Shown: one piece after another, positions 52,367-64,000 of the stretch
Position numbering within the stretch: position 1 is the first letter of the stretch
How the letters are laid out: each line of letters begins with the position of its first letter
NCBI GenBank assembly: GCA_039111635.1
Contig: JBCAQO010000001.1
Location: forward strand, 1,860,001 to 1,924,000
Origin: Heterobasidion occidentale
Lineage: Eukaryota > Basidiomycota > Agaricomycetes > Russulales > Bondarzewiaceae
DNA length: 64,000 nucleotides
Reading direction: 5' to 3'
Notes under the pieces: generated by a model
Told to the model about the DNA's origin: nothing
Databases searched by the model: none
The model's input: the letters and a program-made list of their open reading frames with translations, nothing else
Program-made: the position numbers and the translations under genes

Positions 52367-53527
52367 TCAAGCAAGGCCACCGTATGCGTCCTCTGTCGCG
52401 GCGGATTTGAACGTGTCGGAGCGGTTCACCGTCACAGTAGAACTCGGAGAGAAAGCCGCATCGGTCTCGGGGCGCCATTCGCGCGCAAGAGGGGACGAAC
52501 GGGATCGTTTCGGCACTACTGGCCTCACCAATGTCCTCGGCAGCCCTGGCACAGGTCCAGGTGATGGTGGAACCATAACTGGTACCGCGGGACTCGGGAT
52601 GGATGTTTCCTCCTGCGCCCGAAAGGGATCCTCCATCGCGGACCTCTGCGGAGCTCCATCCGCCCTCCGACTCACCGCCCTCGCCAGCTCCCTGTTCCTC
52701 CCCATCTCCGTCCCGAGTCCCGCATGTCCCGCCCCCTCACTCACGCGCCATCCCGCAGGCGGCGACCCAAAGCTCGGTACCCTGTCCTCTCCAATTCGGA
52801 CCCCTCCCCCATCCATACCCTCCGCAACCCTGCCCCCAAGCTGGTACTCCCAACTCTGCTTCTCCCAGTCCGGCACGAGCTCCTCTCCGCCAGGCCCGCC
52901 CCGACTCCGCGAGCCCCCACACGCTGCAAGGTCCCGCAGGAACCGCCACCAATGGTCGAAGAACACGACCGCCAGGATACCCGCGCCGATGACGCTCACC
53001 GCAATGACCGCGACGCCTATGACCTTCCAATCTGTTGGCGGGCTCGAAACAGCTCTATTGGCGGCCCCGATAGACTGCGTCGGCGTCGGCGTGGCCATCG
53101 CGCTCGGTACAGCAGTGGGTGCAAAACCCACGGTGGCCTGCGTCGGCATTGTCTGTGCAGGAGTGACAGCGGCGCCCGTCGACGTAGAAGAAACCGCCCT
53201 TTCTACGGACGTCAGCAGCTTGTCGATCGTCTTGACCAGGCCATCCGAAGTCGTCTCGATCTGCGTCCGACTCTCCCCTCGCAACCTCTCCGACTCGCGT
53301 GATGTAGTCTGCTGCTCCCCATGGTGCGGCGGCGGCGTATCGGGATCATCCAACCCCCCGAAGAGCCCGCCGAACTGCCTCTTCCGCGCCTGCGCGGGAA
53401 GAATGCCTGAGTGCACCGCGGTGCCCCCGCCCGTCCTCAGATCTCCACTGACGGCCGCGGTAAGCCCGCTTGCGCAAAGAAAGTGTAGTGCGGCAGTGAC
53501 GAGGACGATCTTCAGTTTGATGCGCAT
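52367..53527 (-). CDS. Signal-peptide, single-TM protein with a Kex2-like site (386 aa), unknown
   Basis: The start MRIKLKIVLVTAALHFLCAS is a clear signal peptide. A dibasic site follows (QARKRQFGG, about residue 49), then a Ser/Thr/Pro-rich ectodomain and one TM helix (VIGVAVIAVSVIGAGILAVV, about 170-190). A cytoplasmic tail of about 195 residues is Gly/Pro/Arg-rich and disordered. The layout resembles fungal cell-surface or wall-stress-sensor-like proteins, but I see no WSC or other named domain, so function is open. It is a single exon. The equally long antisense frame (52407-53558) is a compositional shadow. Confidence 0.7.
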   Translation of the reverse strand: MRIKLKIVLVTAALHFLCASGLTAAVSGDLRTGGGTAVHSGILPAQARKRQFGGLFGGLDDPDTPPPHHGEQQTTSRESERLRGESRTQIETTSDGLVKTIDKLLTSVERAVSSTSTGAAVTPAQTMPTQATVGFAPTAVPSAMATPTPTQSIGAANRAVSSPPTDWKVIGVAVIAVSVIGAGILAVVFFDHWWRFLRDLAACGGSRSRGGPGGEELVPDWEKQSWEYQLGGRVAEGMDGGGVRIGEDRVPSFGSPPAGWRVSEGAGHAGLGTEMGRNRELARAVSRRADGAPQRSAMEDPFRAQEETSIPSPAVPVMVPPSPGPVPGLPRTLVRPVVPKRSRSSPLAREWRPETDAAFSPSSTVTVNRSDTFKSAATEDAYGGLA

Positions 53528-53922
53528 GTGGGTGAGCGTTAGCTTTGTGGGTATGTGAGTATGTCAGCGGGCGTGATGGTAGGGCGGTTGAAGGGAACCA
53601 AATTGTGGAAAGACGCGTCGCAGGCGCGTTCAAATAACAGGTCACGTGCGCTTTTGCAGCTCGAAGCTGATCTGAAGTCCGTGGATGAGCAAGGGCACGC
53701 TAGTAAATCGTCAACCTGGTTTTTTTTATTATAATCAACACTAGCGAATAAACAAGACATTGCATCTCAACAATTCGAAGGGAGGGTGATATAGCTAGCG
53801 TGAGTTATGAAAAATAAGGACTACAAATGAGTACACGGGTATCACGATTGTGAGTGCTTGAGCTTGAGGCCTTGAGGGTGTGTATAAAAAGTAGACTGTC
53901 GCGAAGATCGTCTGTCTAGTTA
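53528..53922. other. Intergenic between the membrane-protein gene and EXG1
   Basis: 395 bp with a short poly-T/A tract near 53718. No gene seen. Confidence 0.6.
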
Positions 53923-55644
<1,722 letters not shown>

Positions 55645-57082
55645 GTTGGAACGGCGAGGACGGATGCGACGCGTGCCAACAAGCGAGGAGTGTGCCGGAG
55701 CATTTTATAGACAGCATGGCTGTCCAAAAATAGTTGAAGATCTAAAAGGAACATGGCAGTGACGGAAAGGGAAGGCTGGCTGGTCCAAGGCGGAGCAGAA
55801 GCATCTGAGCCTGGCAGCTCGCTCACGTGTTCCATGCCGATCTGCTTTCGCTCCTCTAGCGCCTCGCTCGCCGACGCGTCTGTCAATTTTAGCACCCTTT
55901 TTCTCTCTCACTGTGACGCGGCCCCACGGGTCAATGGTCCGAATCCATGATGCGGGTGCGCTCAAAGCGCGAGGTACATCTAGCGATCATATGTTCACGC
56001 CAGGTGACTTAACCTTGGACGAGGTTGCCTTGCTCACCCAGAGAAACGAATGGGATAGAACTACCCCACATTCGCTGTTCCTGTACAGAAGGTATGGCAA
56101 GGGGAATCGAACATGCCAAGCCTCTTCCGCAAATCAGCACCCAGGCTGCGTGACGTTCAAGTCAAGTTTCAAAGATTTCAGCGCTCGGCCATTCAGGATG
56201 TGTACGAAACCGTCGGGTTGACGCCGAGTACATTAGACTTTTTTCAGTCAGTATTTTCACATGTTTGTGAAATTTGGACGCTTGCTCACTTGGACATCCG
56301 TGTGTGAAACTCAGTATAGGCCAGCCTAACCTCACCTGATCTGAAATGTCCTTGGATCTGGGCGAAATAAGAATGCGTTGATACGATCGCATGTGAAAGC
56401 GTAAATATTGTTGTAAGTTACTTTGGTTCAGTATGGAAGCCGGCGGGTTAAGAGATATACGGAGGCAAATATGAGGTCTATATGACCACATAGCTCAGGT
56501 GTCTCTGCAAGGCAAATTAAGGTCAGCTGTGTGTGTTCAACAAAAGAGGAAGATTTTGCTCACCGTAAAATACGGCAGAGGTGCAATGTCAATCTGCACG
56601 TGTGCTGCGCATGTTGAAAACACGCTCCATTGCGTGAAATAATTCCGGATAAAACTCGAATCGCACCAATGAGCAACAGGCCATCAAGTTTCAAGCTCCA
56701 AACTCGATTGCGTGCTGCTCAGCCTCCGGAGACTGACGATACGCAGTGCTTCGAGCTGCCCAAAACCGTTTCAAAAAGGCACAGAACTACATACTAGGTA
56801 CGACAAGGCTACCAGGAGTCTCTCGATCGGATGACGGTACATGCAAAAGATGGGCCGAATGGCGATAATTCCGGCGCATATAGCGAGGACAGGAAACCGA
56901 CCGAGAGCGAGAAATGAGGCGGAGAAGGGCAAAGACCGGTGGAAGGCTGTGGATGGCTGTGGTGGACGATTATAGCCGTGGCTGATGTTGGTTGACGTAG
57001 AGCGGACGGGTATTCCCGAAAATACATAACAACCCAGCTGACTATTATTAGTCTGTGCACTCATCTCTCCCTCCGACACTTC
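55645..57082. other. Long intergenic region, no supported gene
   Basis: 1.4 kb between divergent EXG1 (-) and UAP1 (+). A 64-codon plus frame at 56113-56307 begins MPSLFRKSAPRL, but has no recognisable family and no supporting context. I do not annotate it as a gene. Confidence 0.55.
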
Positions 57083-58633
57083 ATGACCTACATGTCTATT
57101 GACGCCCTTCGCAAACGCTACGAGGCCGTAGGCCAAGGCCATCTTCTTCACTTCTGGCCACAACTTTCTGAAGTCGAGCGAACAGCCCTTGCGACGCAAC
57201 TCGAGGCACTCGATATCGAACGCGTGAACCGCGTCTTCAAAAAGGCAATCAGCAATGAACAAGACCTTGCCAATGGAGTCGCAGCGGACGAGCTCATAGA
57301 GCCCTTGCCAGCGGACGCGACCGACACATTCATTGGGAATCCGGAGAAGGACGCTGAATGGCGCAGCATCGGCCTCAAGGCCATCGCGCGCGGCGAGGTT
57401 GGGGTACTGCTGATGGCAGGCGGTCAGGGTACGAGGCTAGGCAGCTCGGCGCCTAAAGGTTGCTATGATATTGGCCTTCCCTCGCACAAGTCTCTCTTCC
57501 AGTACCAGGCCGAGCGCATCGCACGTTTGCAGGAGGTTGCCGCGTTGGAGGGTGCAAGGCCGAAGGGTTCTGTCATCGTGCCTTGGTACATAATGACCAG
57601 CGGCCCTACCAGGCGCGAGACAGAAGACTTCTTCCAGAAGAACTCGTACTTCGGCCTTGACTCAAATAACGTCATCTTCTTCGAGCAAGGTGTGTGGAGA
57701 AGTTTGTCAGAGCCGTCTGGTGCTGTAACATGAAAAATTGTCCCAGGTACTCTTCCATGCTTGACGATGGACGGTAAAGTCTTGCTGGAGTCGCCGTCTC
57801 GTATTGCCGTTGCCCCCGATGGTAACGGCGGGCTTTACGCGGCAACCCGCTCCCCCCTCTCTGCATCCGACAAATCACATACTGTCCTCACGGATCTCGC
57901 ACGACGGAAAGTCCTTTACGTGCATGCATATTGCGTCGACAACTGCCTCGTCCGCGTCGCCGATCCCGTTTTTCTCGGCTACAGCATCGGCAAGCAATTG
58001 GACTGCGCCGCCAAGGTCGTCCCCAAGGCCTCACCCACGGAGTCTGTAGGTGTCGTCGCCCGCCGCGGCAGCAAGTTCGGAGTGGTCGAGTACTCGGAGA
58101 TCACTACAGAGCAGGCGGAGAAACGCGACGAGAAGACAGGCGAGCTCACATTCCGCGCGGGCAACATCGCGAACCATTTCTTCACGACCGCGTTCTTGAA
58201 CAACGTCGAGGCGTTCGAGGACGAGCTCGCGTTTCACATCGCACGGAAGAAGATCCCCTACGTCTCGCTGGAGAGTGGCGAGTCTGTTAAGCCGAGCAAG
58301 CCGAATGGCATGAAGCTCGAGTTGTTCGTGTTCGATGTACTGCCATTCTCGAAGCGCTTCGCCGTGCTCGAGGTCGCGCGGAACGAGGAATTTAGCCCGC
58401 TCAAGAACGCACCTGGAACGGGCTCGGACGATCCGGAGACCAGCTGTCGCGACCTTCTGGCGCAGCACCGTCGTTTCCTCGAACACGCGGGTGCCACTGT
58501 CAACGCTGGCGTCGAGATCGAAATATCGCCGCTCGTCACATACGCTGGCGAAGGCCTCGAGTCAGTCAAGGGCAAGACGTTCACTCGGTCGGGATTGATC
58601 AGTTCGGTAGAGGAGTTTGACGTCCTAGCTTAG
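57083..58633 (+). CDS. UAP1: UDP-N-acetylglucosamine pyrophosphorylase (2 exons, 497 aa)
   Basis: Exons are 57083-57689 and 57747-58633 (1,494 nt, in phase). The nucleotide-binding signature LMAGGQGTRLG is at about residue 110. Other family blocks are PKGCYDIGLPSHKSLFQYQA, VPWYIMTSGPT, NNVIFFEQGTLPC and HAYCVDNCLVRVADPVFLGY. The enzyme makes UDP-GlcNAc from UTP and GlcNAc-1-phosphate, the precursor for chitin, N-glycans and GPI anchors. It sits beside a wall glucanase, but I see no evidence of co-regulation. Length fits yeast Qri1 (477 aa). A second in-frame ATG at 57092 (MSIDALRKRY) could be the true start. Confidence 0.96.
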
Positions 58634-58892
58634 AAACTGTGCGCACAGTATCAACTTGGACTGGAGATAATCATGGACTTCGGAATGGACTTTGGGCTTG
58701 CGTACACTACGATATCATACCATTATGGACAGCAAGCATTCATACTCCTTTTACACGCATTTCACACAGACTCGAAGCTGAGGCTTGAGGACTTGAATAC
58801 TGTACCGGGTTGATGGATGAGAGCTGACTTCACACACTTGAAGGGCAGCAGTTGGAGTGAGGATTGTGACGGGTAGATGTACACGTCAGCTA

Positions 58893-61010
58893 TCACCCTC
58901 CTACAGCACCCTCAATCGACTTTGTCCCTCGCCCCCGCTTTTCCAGCTCGTCTCGAAGAGATGCAAACAGACGTTGTGTCCGTTCTGCATTTGGCTGCAG
59001 ATGAAACGGTCAGTGCACTGTGCTCGGGCGAAAAGCGACCAAGAGGGACAGACCTCCTTGCAGCATGTTATGAGTCTGTCGACGAGCATTGTCTGGCCTC
59101 TCTGAGCATCTTCTAATTCTTTTCGAAGATGCTGGCTCTTGACACGCGAATCCAGATTATGAACAGGAATTGAATTATCAACGTCGAGGAAAGTACAGAC
59201 CTCGTCTTCAAGCTTATCAGCGCGAACTTTCTCGCCCTCAGCCAGCTGCTTCTGTTCTGCTGCTCTTGCACGAGAGAGAAGAACCTCGAGTTCCTTGGAG
59301 CGTATGACACACTCGAAATGTCGTTCTCGGAGCTCGTATTGCCGCAGGACCTCCTTCAAACGTTCACGGATGCTGGCGCATACGAGCAAGTTAACGACTT
59401 TGTCAAGGTACCGGCAAATTGCTGAAGCAACTTACACGCCATCGAAAATCTCTTCCAACGTTCTCACAGCTCTAGATTTCACACGATCAGTAGACCGAGA
59501 GGGGCAGATTGCGAGAAAGAGAGCTCACTCCCTCGGATTATCGGTCCAGTGCTTCCTCAGCTTCTGACGTCGAGGCTCGCCTTCATCCTGAAACATCATG
59601 CAGTCAGCTTGGCCGCTGCAAAGGGGCAAAGAGAGGGGTTTATAACAGTGATCCTCACCAGAAACTCTGTCCCAGGGCCTTCCGTCAGATCCATCAACTC
59701 AACTGCCAGAATCTCGTCCCCATCTTCGATGCCCGCCTCCTCTGGGGTCTGCTCCGCATCTACAGCCCTCCCACTGTGCGTGAACACGAACTGAGTGTTC
59801 GTGCTTGGCACGTGCACCGAGCTCGTCGAGTGCGCGCTCGCGTCCGACTTGCCCGACCCATTGGACAAATTCCCTCCGTTAAATCCATCCGACTTCTTCA
59901 CGATGCTAGAGGCCTCCATGCGCTCAGTCCACGCGTTGAACAGCTTGGACAACTTGGTCTTGCGCGAGATGCGGAAGAAAAGCTCTTCGCGGTAGCGGCA
60001 GATGACTTTCACGACGATGTCGGGCATGTCGCGGAATTTCGTATCTTGCAGCTTAGCTTTCTCCGCACGTTTGGTCATGTCCTTCTTCATCTGGATGATC
60101 TTCGTATTCGCAAAGTAAGAAGCCGCGAGGGAAAAGGGGGGTGACCAAATGATAGTTACCTCGTCCTGTGCCTCTTCCACCGAGTGGGCAAGGCGTTTGC
60201 CATCCTCCTGCAAGTGCGGGTCAAGTGCTGCACACGAGGTATTATTTCTGGACGCACCCGTAGTCTCTTGTTGTCCTGAACAGAGTTCAGCCTTCGTAAC
60301 CTGAGGAGCAATGCTGGTACTCACCTTCTGGAGCTCGCGTGCCAGATTCTCCATTTTCACCTTCGTCTGATTTGCCTTGGTCAACTGACCCTTGGCTTCG
60401 AAGCAACTGATAAAAAATGCCTCATGTATCGATGGGGGACGCAGACATACCTGCATCCTTGTCCTTTATCAACTTCTGCTTTTCTTTCTGGTGATCCCGC
60501 TCCAAGCGTTTGAGTTCGGCGAACTGGAATGTGACTTCAACACGAATAAGGGAGTGACGCATCGGATAGTACAGACCAATTCAATGTACTTGGCATGAAT
60601 CGCTTTCTCTTCCATGCCCACGACGGACTTCTGAGCCTCCTCCGCTGCAGAGCAGAGTCATTCTTGCATGTTACACGGACATACCACTATTCCATACCAA
60701 ATCTTCTCTCCTCTTCCTCCTCGAGCACTTCTTCCTCCTCTAGCGCTGCGATCCTGTTCTTCAGACTCTCGTACATGGTTGCAGGATCGACGGGTGCCGG
60801 CTCGTTCTTCTTCTTCCCCTTCTGAGTGCTATGCGTGCCATTGACGGCGGGCGGATGGTTATGAGGTGGTGGATGCGCTCTGTTTGCAGGAGGCGGATGA
60901 GCGGTGGACGCAGGAACGGCAGCAGGTGCGGGAGGCGCAGGTCCAGAGGGAGGGGGTTTAGCGGTACGTGGGATGGTGGCGGGTTGGGAGTTCGTCATGA
61001 CGGCACTCAT
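58893..61010 (-). CDS. Taxilin-like coiled-coil protein with an internal SUMO-like domain (12 exons, 492 aa)
   Basis: Exons are 61010-60698, 60644-60577, 60523-60451, 60395-60325, 60275-60258 (18 nt), 60207-60160, 60099-59659, 59587-59529, 59471-59436, 59372-59201, 59131-59054 and 58994-58893 (1,479 nt, in phase). The Pro-rich N terminus is followed by a taxilin-type coiled coil (FAELKRLERDHQKEKQKL, KMENLARELQKDNKRLR). Exon 7 (residues about 198-344) encodes a beta-grasp segment like SUMO (VKVICRYREELFFRISRKTK, DAEQTPEEAGIEDGDEILAV) without a Gly-Gly end. Taxilin sequence then resumes (RERLKEVLRQYELRERHF). Taxilins bind syntaxins. Joining exons 6 and 10 directly would break the frame, so the SUMO-like part is not simply a nested gene. 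The alternative is two genes read as one. Confidence 0.7.
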
Positions 61011-61829
61011 CGGAGGAGGTGCGTTGGCTGTGCGCTGTGTTGAGGAGGATTTTCTGGAAGCGAAGGGGCGATTTCAAGGGCTGCACGGAACTGGAAGAGG
61101 AATCCCGCAGCTTGACGGTCTTCGTGACCTGGGCACTCACGTCGCGACCGTTTGCGAGATCTGAGCGGAGGAAAGCTGAGAGGCTTCGGGTCTTTACGTC
61201 GCGTTCACACCCAAACTGCTGGCGATCGGGTGCTTGACCACGTTGACTCGGGATGCGCAAAGTGCTCGGAAAAGAACAAATACAACAAGCGAGAGTAAGG
61301 CAAGATTACAAATGTCGAGCCGACTGTGACGATGCTGCTAATGGTCAAGACGATGCGCGCTCGCCGGGTTTGGGACGGATTACCACTGTTCTGGAAGCGC
61401 ATCATGAGAGCTCAATACCAATACGTGCGGACAGAATTAGAAGCTGCGACATGAATTTTCAGGGCGATAGATTGGAATAGCAACACTGGCGCTGTGACGG
61501 TCTTGTAAGATAGCATCTTATATGAGCGCAATTCTTGCCATCTTGTCTGTTATAGATGACGACACTCTTTGGAGCGCACTATGCAATCACTGATCACTAG
61601 AGAAATTCCTGGACAAGTACATGCTCGTTGATGGATATAATCGGTCTCGACTCTCGAGGGTGCGACCGCCGGCAGATGGCAAGGCCACGTTTTCTACCAG
61701 GTCCCGTGATCTAACGCGTCGCGTCGCGTGCCTCGTTTATGCGCGGCTTTTGTCACCAAACCTCATGTCCTTTCAATCTCATACAGCCCTTTGAGCCACT
61801 TCAACTGCTCTCTGGATTAACAACACACT
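61011..61829. other. Divergent intergenic region, possible small ORF
   Basis: 819 bp between the taxilin-like gene (-) and BRH2 (+). A minus frame at 61205-61405 encodes a one-helix peptide (RRARIVLTISSIVTVGST) that could be the first exon of a small membrane protein, but I could not support a second exon. Confidence 0.4.
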
Positions 61830-64000
61830 ATGCGTACAAGTAAGACAGAGCCTTATAACTGGGATGCCAATGCTCAATCCACTATCGCACCTTGCAAAAT
61901 AGACTCACCGTCTCCTAGCCCACCTCGGAAGAGACAACGTTTGTCTTCGCCGACGTACGACGATCAGATGGATGATCTCAGTCAGGATGAGCTCAAAGGA
62001 ATTCACGATCTGGAGGTGAAACTGTCTCAGACCTCACAACTCCGAGGGCCGGATGTGCATCATCGGATTCTAGCGGTGGGAGAGTCATCTCAAGAAAGCG
62101 ATACACGAAGGGTAAGTGGCGCATATACTCACTGAAAAGGCACTTCAAAGTCATGACGCCTATAGGGATCTAGTCCGATAAGCGGCAGCCTTCCTGAGAT
62201 GCCACCCTTTATCTTGCCATCCTTCATGGCAGGATCCTCTACTCTGCATGGTGTTTTCAATGCTTCCCTGATAGCCCAATCCGCCGTTGATCCAGATAAC
62301 CCATTTGTCTTAACCTCACCTGTCGCCACAGGCGTTAAAACCGACTTGATCACTTCTCGTAAAAGAGGCGGATCCTCAAGCGACGAAGAGAACCTGCCGG
62401 TAGAGCCTCTGATTGGAAAGACTCGAAGTCCGAGTCCAAGTCACATCGCTCTCCAGTCAAAGCCCACTCCCATCTCAGGCTTTTCCTCAGCGTCCAATGT
62501 CTTAGCTGACGTTCACACGCCAGGGTCTCCGGATGGGACATCAGAGAAGGACTACTCTTCATGGTTTTCTTCCACAGTCCCCATAAGCCCCGTGGGATTT
62601 CTGAGCGGCAAGGCTGCTCTGGCGAGCGTCGTGCCCGAGGTTCCCTCCGCTGTCATTTTCACAACGGCTGCGATGAACAAGGTGATCGTTCCTTCTGAGA
62701 CTGCAATGCAACAGGCAGAGGTACGGATGAAGCTCTGGGAGGCAGAAGCAGACCAAGCCGACGCTGAAGATGCCTTTCTCTCACAAACGAAAATATCACC
62801 GATTTCTCCTCCGCGGCCTGTCCTCGTTGCTGTAGAGAACTCACTAGTGCAAGGAAGTGCGCTGGAGACCGCTGGCCCAGCTCTGGGCCTCTCACGAGCG
62901 TCGACATCTGGGTTTTCCACGCCTTTCCAACCATCATCAGCCATCGGCGCTAGAAACAAGAACGCTATCAAGGGTTTCAAATCACCACTCATCCGGAACA
63001 ACGCTGCGCCACTGAGAGCACCTGTTTTCGCTCCCTCACCTCTCAATCCTGGTCGTCCTACTATGGCTGCTGCCTCAGAAATCATGCCTGTGTCAACACC
63101 TGTTCGCGCCTTGCGATCGACAGTGCCTTCGACACCAGATAGCAGCGCTATCGCCGGTACCTCGTCGATGGCGACACCTGTTCGCCGGGCAGCATTCAGC
63201 ACGCCTCCACGAGCCTTGGGAATCACGACAAGGGCACGCCAGTCGGGTCAGAAGCCGTTCATCTCGCCGTTCAAGCCAGGGATGAGGCCTGGTGAGCCTG
63301 GAAGAACTCAATTAGAGGAAAAGTACAACCGAGAACGAGCCACTGCTATGGAATCTCTTGTAGTCGTCAAGGGTGGCACCGCAGGGACGGTAAAGACTTC
63401 AGGGAGAAAGAGATTCTTTGACCTCAGTGCGCCATGTTATTGACTCGTGGACTATCCGATGCTAACGAGAATCTCCATAGAGCTTCCTGCGGACAGAAAG
63501 ACACTTTTGTCCTCAGGGCTGATTCCTCAGGCGCACAATCACGATGCATTGACTGCTAAGGGAATGTGTGTACTCTTCTAGTACTCCTACTCCCATTTTT
63601 AACACTACGTCTTCATAGAAACGCACACGAGATGGCACAGATAACCCCAGAAACAGCCCTGTACTACTCTTTCTATACTACATCTACGGCTCCTCTCGTA
63701 GTCGCGCCTGGATCTCCACCTTTGGAGAGCGCGCTTGGCCCGGATACTGCTCTTCAAGAGCTGAAGAAATTAGGATGCACCTTAGCGACGAAGGAGTGGG
63801 TGGATAATCACTGGAGCCTAATTCTGTGGAAGCTTTCAGGCATGGCACGCCTAGATCCAGAGCGCGAGCGAGACGGGGAGAAGAGATGGTGCTGGGGAGA
63901 AGTTATCCGGCAGCTCCGTTACCGGTCAGGATTTTCGATTAATTGGTCATGCCTATATATCGGTTTGCTCACCGGACTGATCATTGTAGATACGAAAAAG
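61830..64000 (+). CDS. BRH2: BRCA2/Brh2 homologue, 5' part (runs off the window)
   Basis: Exons are 61830-62111, 62166-63426, 63481-63565, 63619-63924 and 63990 onward. The N-terminal two-thirds is Ser/Pro-rich with degenerate BRC-like motifs, notably VIFTTAAMNKVIVPSETAMQ (about 62653-62712), which fits the FxTA...V.VS..A pattern, and a weaker GFLSGKAALASV (about 62599-62634). BRC repeats bind Rad51. The BRCA2 helical domain then begins (ITPETALYYSFYTTST, CTLATKEWVDNHWSLILWKL, RWCWGEVIRQLRYRYEK). The OB folds that bind DNA and Dss1 should follow beyond the window. In Ustilago, Brh2 loads Rad51 for homologous recombination. Confidence 0.9.

Noticed and set aside
52407..53558. 383-codon plus ORF opposite the Kex2-site protein gene
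   Set aside because: It is the antisense of a frame with a clear signal peptide and TM. The plus product is Ser/Pro/Arg-rich with no motif.
56113..56307. Possible 64-aa gene MPSLFRKS...
   Set aside because: Short, with no family resemblance, no intron support and a random-looking composition.

Overview
This window is nuclear DNA of a filamentous basidiomycete fungus, most likely an Agaricomycete. The host genes have many short introns of about 48-65 nt, several microexons and occasional GC-AG introns. The genes themselves are typical fungal ones: type-I myosin with a UCS chaperone, a BRCA2/Brh2 homologue, riboflavin synthase, an exo-beta-1,3-glucanase and a Kex2-site membrane protein. Exon coordinates are my own reading of splice sites. 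For each spliced complete gene the summed exons give an uninterrupted frame divisible by three.

Positions 1 to about 30,900 form a nest of LTR retrotransposons of the Ty3/gypsy chromovirus type, all coding on the minus strand. RetD is the oldest host element; it survives as 7399-9226 plus an LTR stub at 30526-30899. RetA (window start to 7398) is inserted into RetD's protease region. RetB (9227-30524, 834-bp LTRs) is inserted into RetD's leader. RetC (18904-29797, 684-bp LTRs, 5-bp duplication GTCTT) is inserted into RetB's 5' LTR. RetA, RetB and RetC each encode Gag, a Pol ending in a chromodomain, and a third unidentified reading frame downstream of pol. Each also has a 10-nt primer-binding segment, 2 nt from the 5' LTR, that exactly complements a 10-nt stretch of its own LTR lying 31-34 nt downstream of a TATA-like box. 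This is the arrangement expected for Tf1-type self-primed reverse transcription. RetA looks intact. RetB has lost a catalytic Asp of the RT YxDD motif. RetC is young by its LTRs but carries single-base breaks in its coding regions.

Positions 30,900-31,600 hold a degenerate C-rich repeat, followed by about 0.65 kb with nothing I recognise. The gene-dense host region starts at 32,265. In order it carries an oxaloacetate-type mitochondrial carrier (-), an MDM1/SNX-type PXA-RGS-PX protein (+), TRM6 (-), an UNC-45/She4 UCS protein (+), myosin-I (+), a coiled-coil protein of unknown function (-), riboflavin synthase (-), a small one-TM protein (+), a signal-peptide plus one-TM protein (-), exo-1,3-beta-glucanase (-), UDP-GlcNAc pyrophosphorylase (+), a taxilin-like protein with an internal SUMO-like domain (-), and the 5' part of a BRCA2/Brh2 gene (+) that runs off the window.

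Two themes stand out. First, the three retroelement lineages share unusual architecture: a third ORF, AUG-less in-frame extensions of gag, self-priming, and in RetC a dispersed array of about 14 copies of a roughly 21-nt motif. Second, the host segment places the UCS chaperone directly next to its expected client, myosin-I, and contains an unusual taxilin/SUMO-like fusion.
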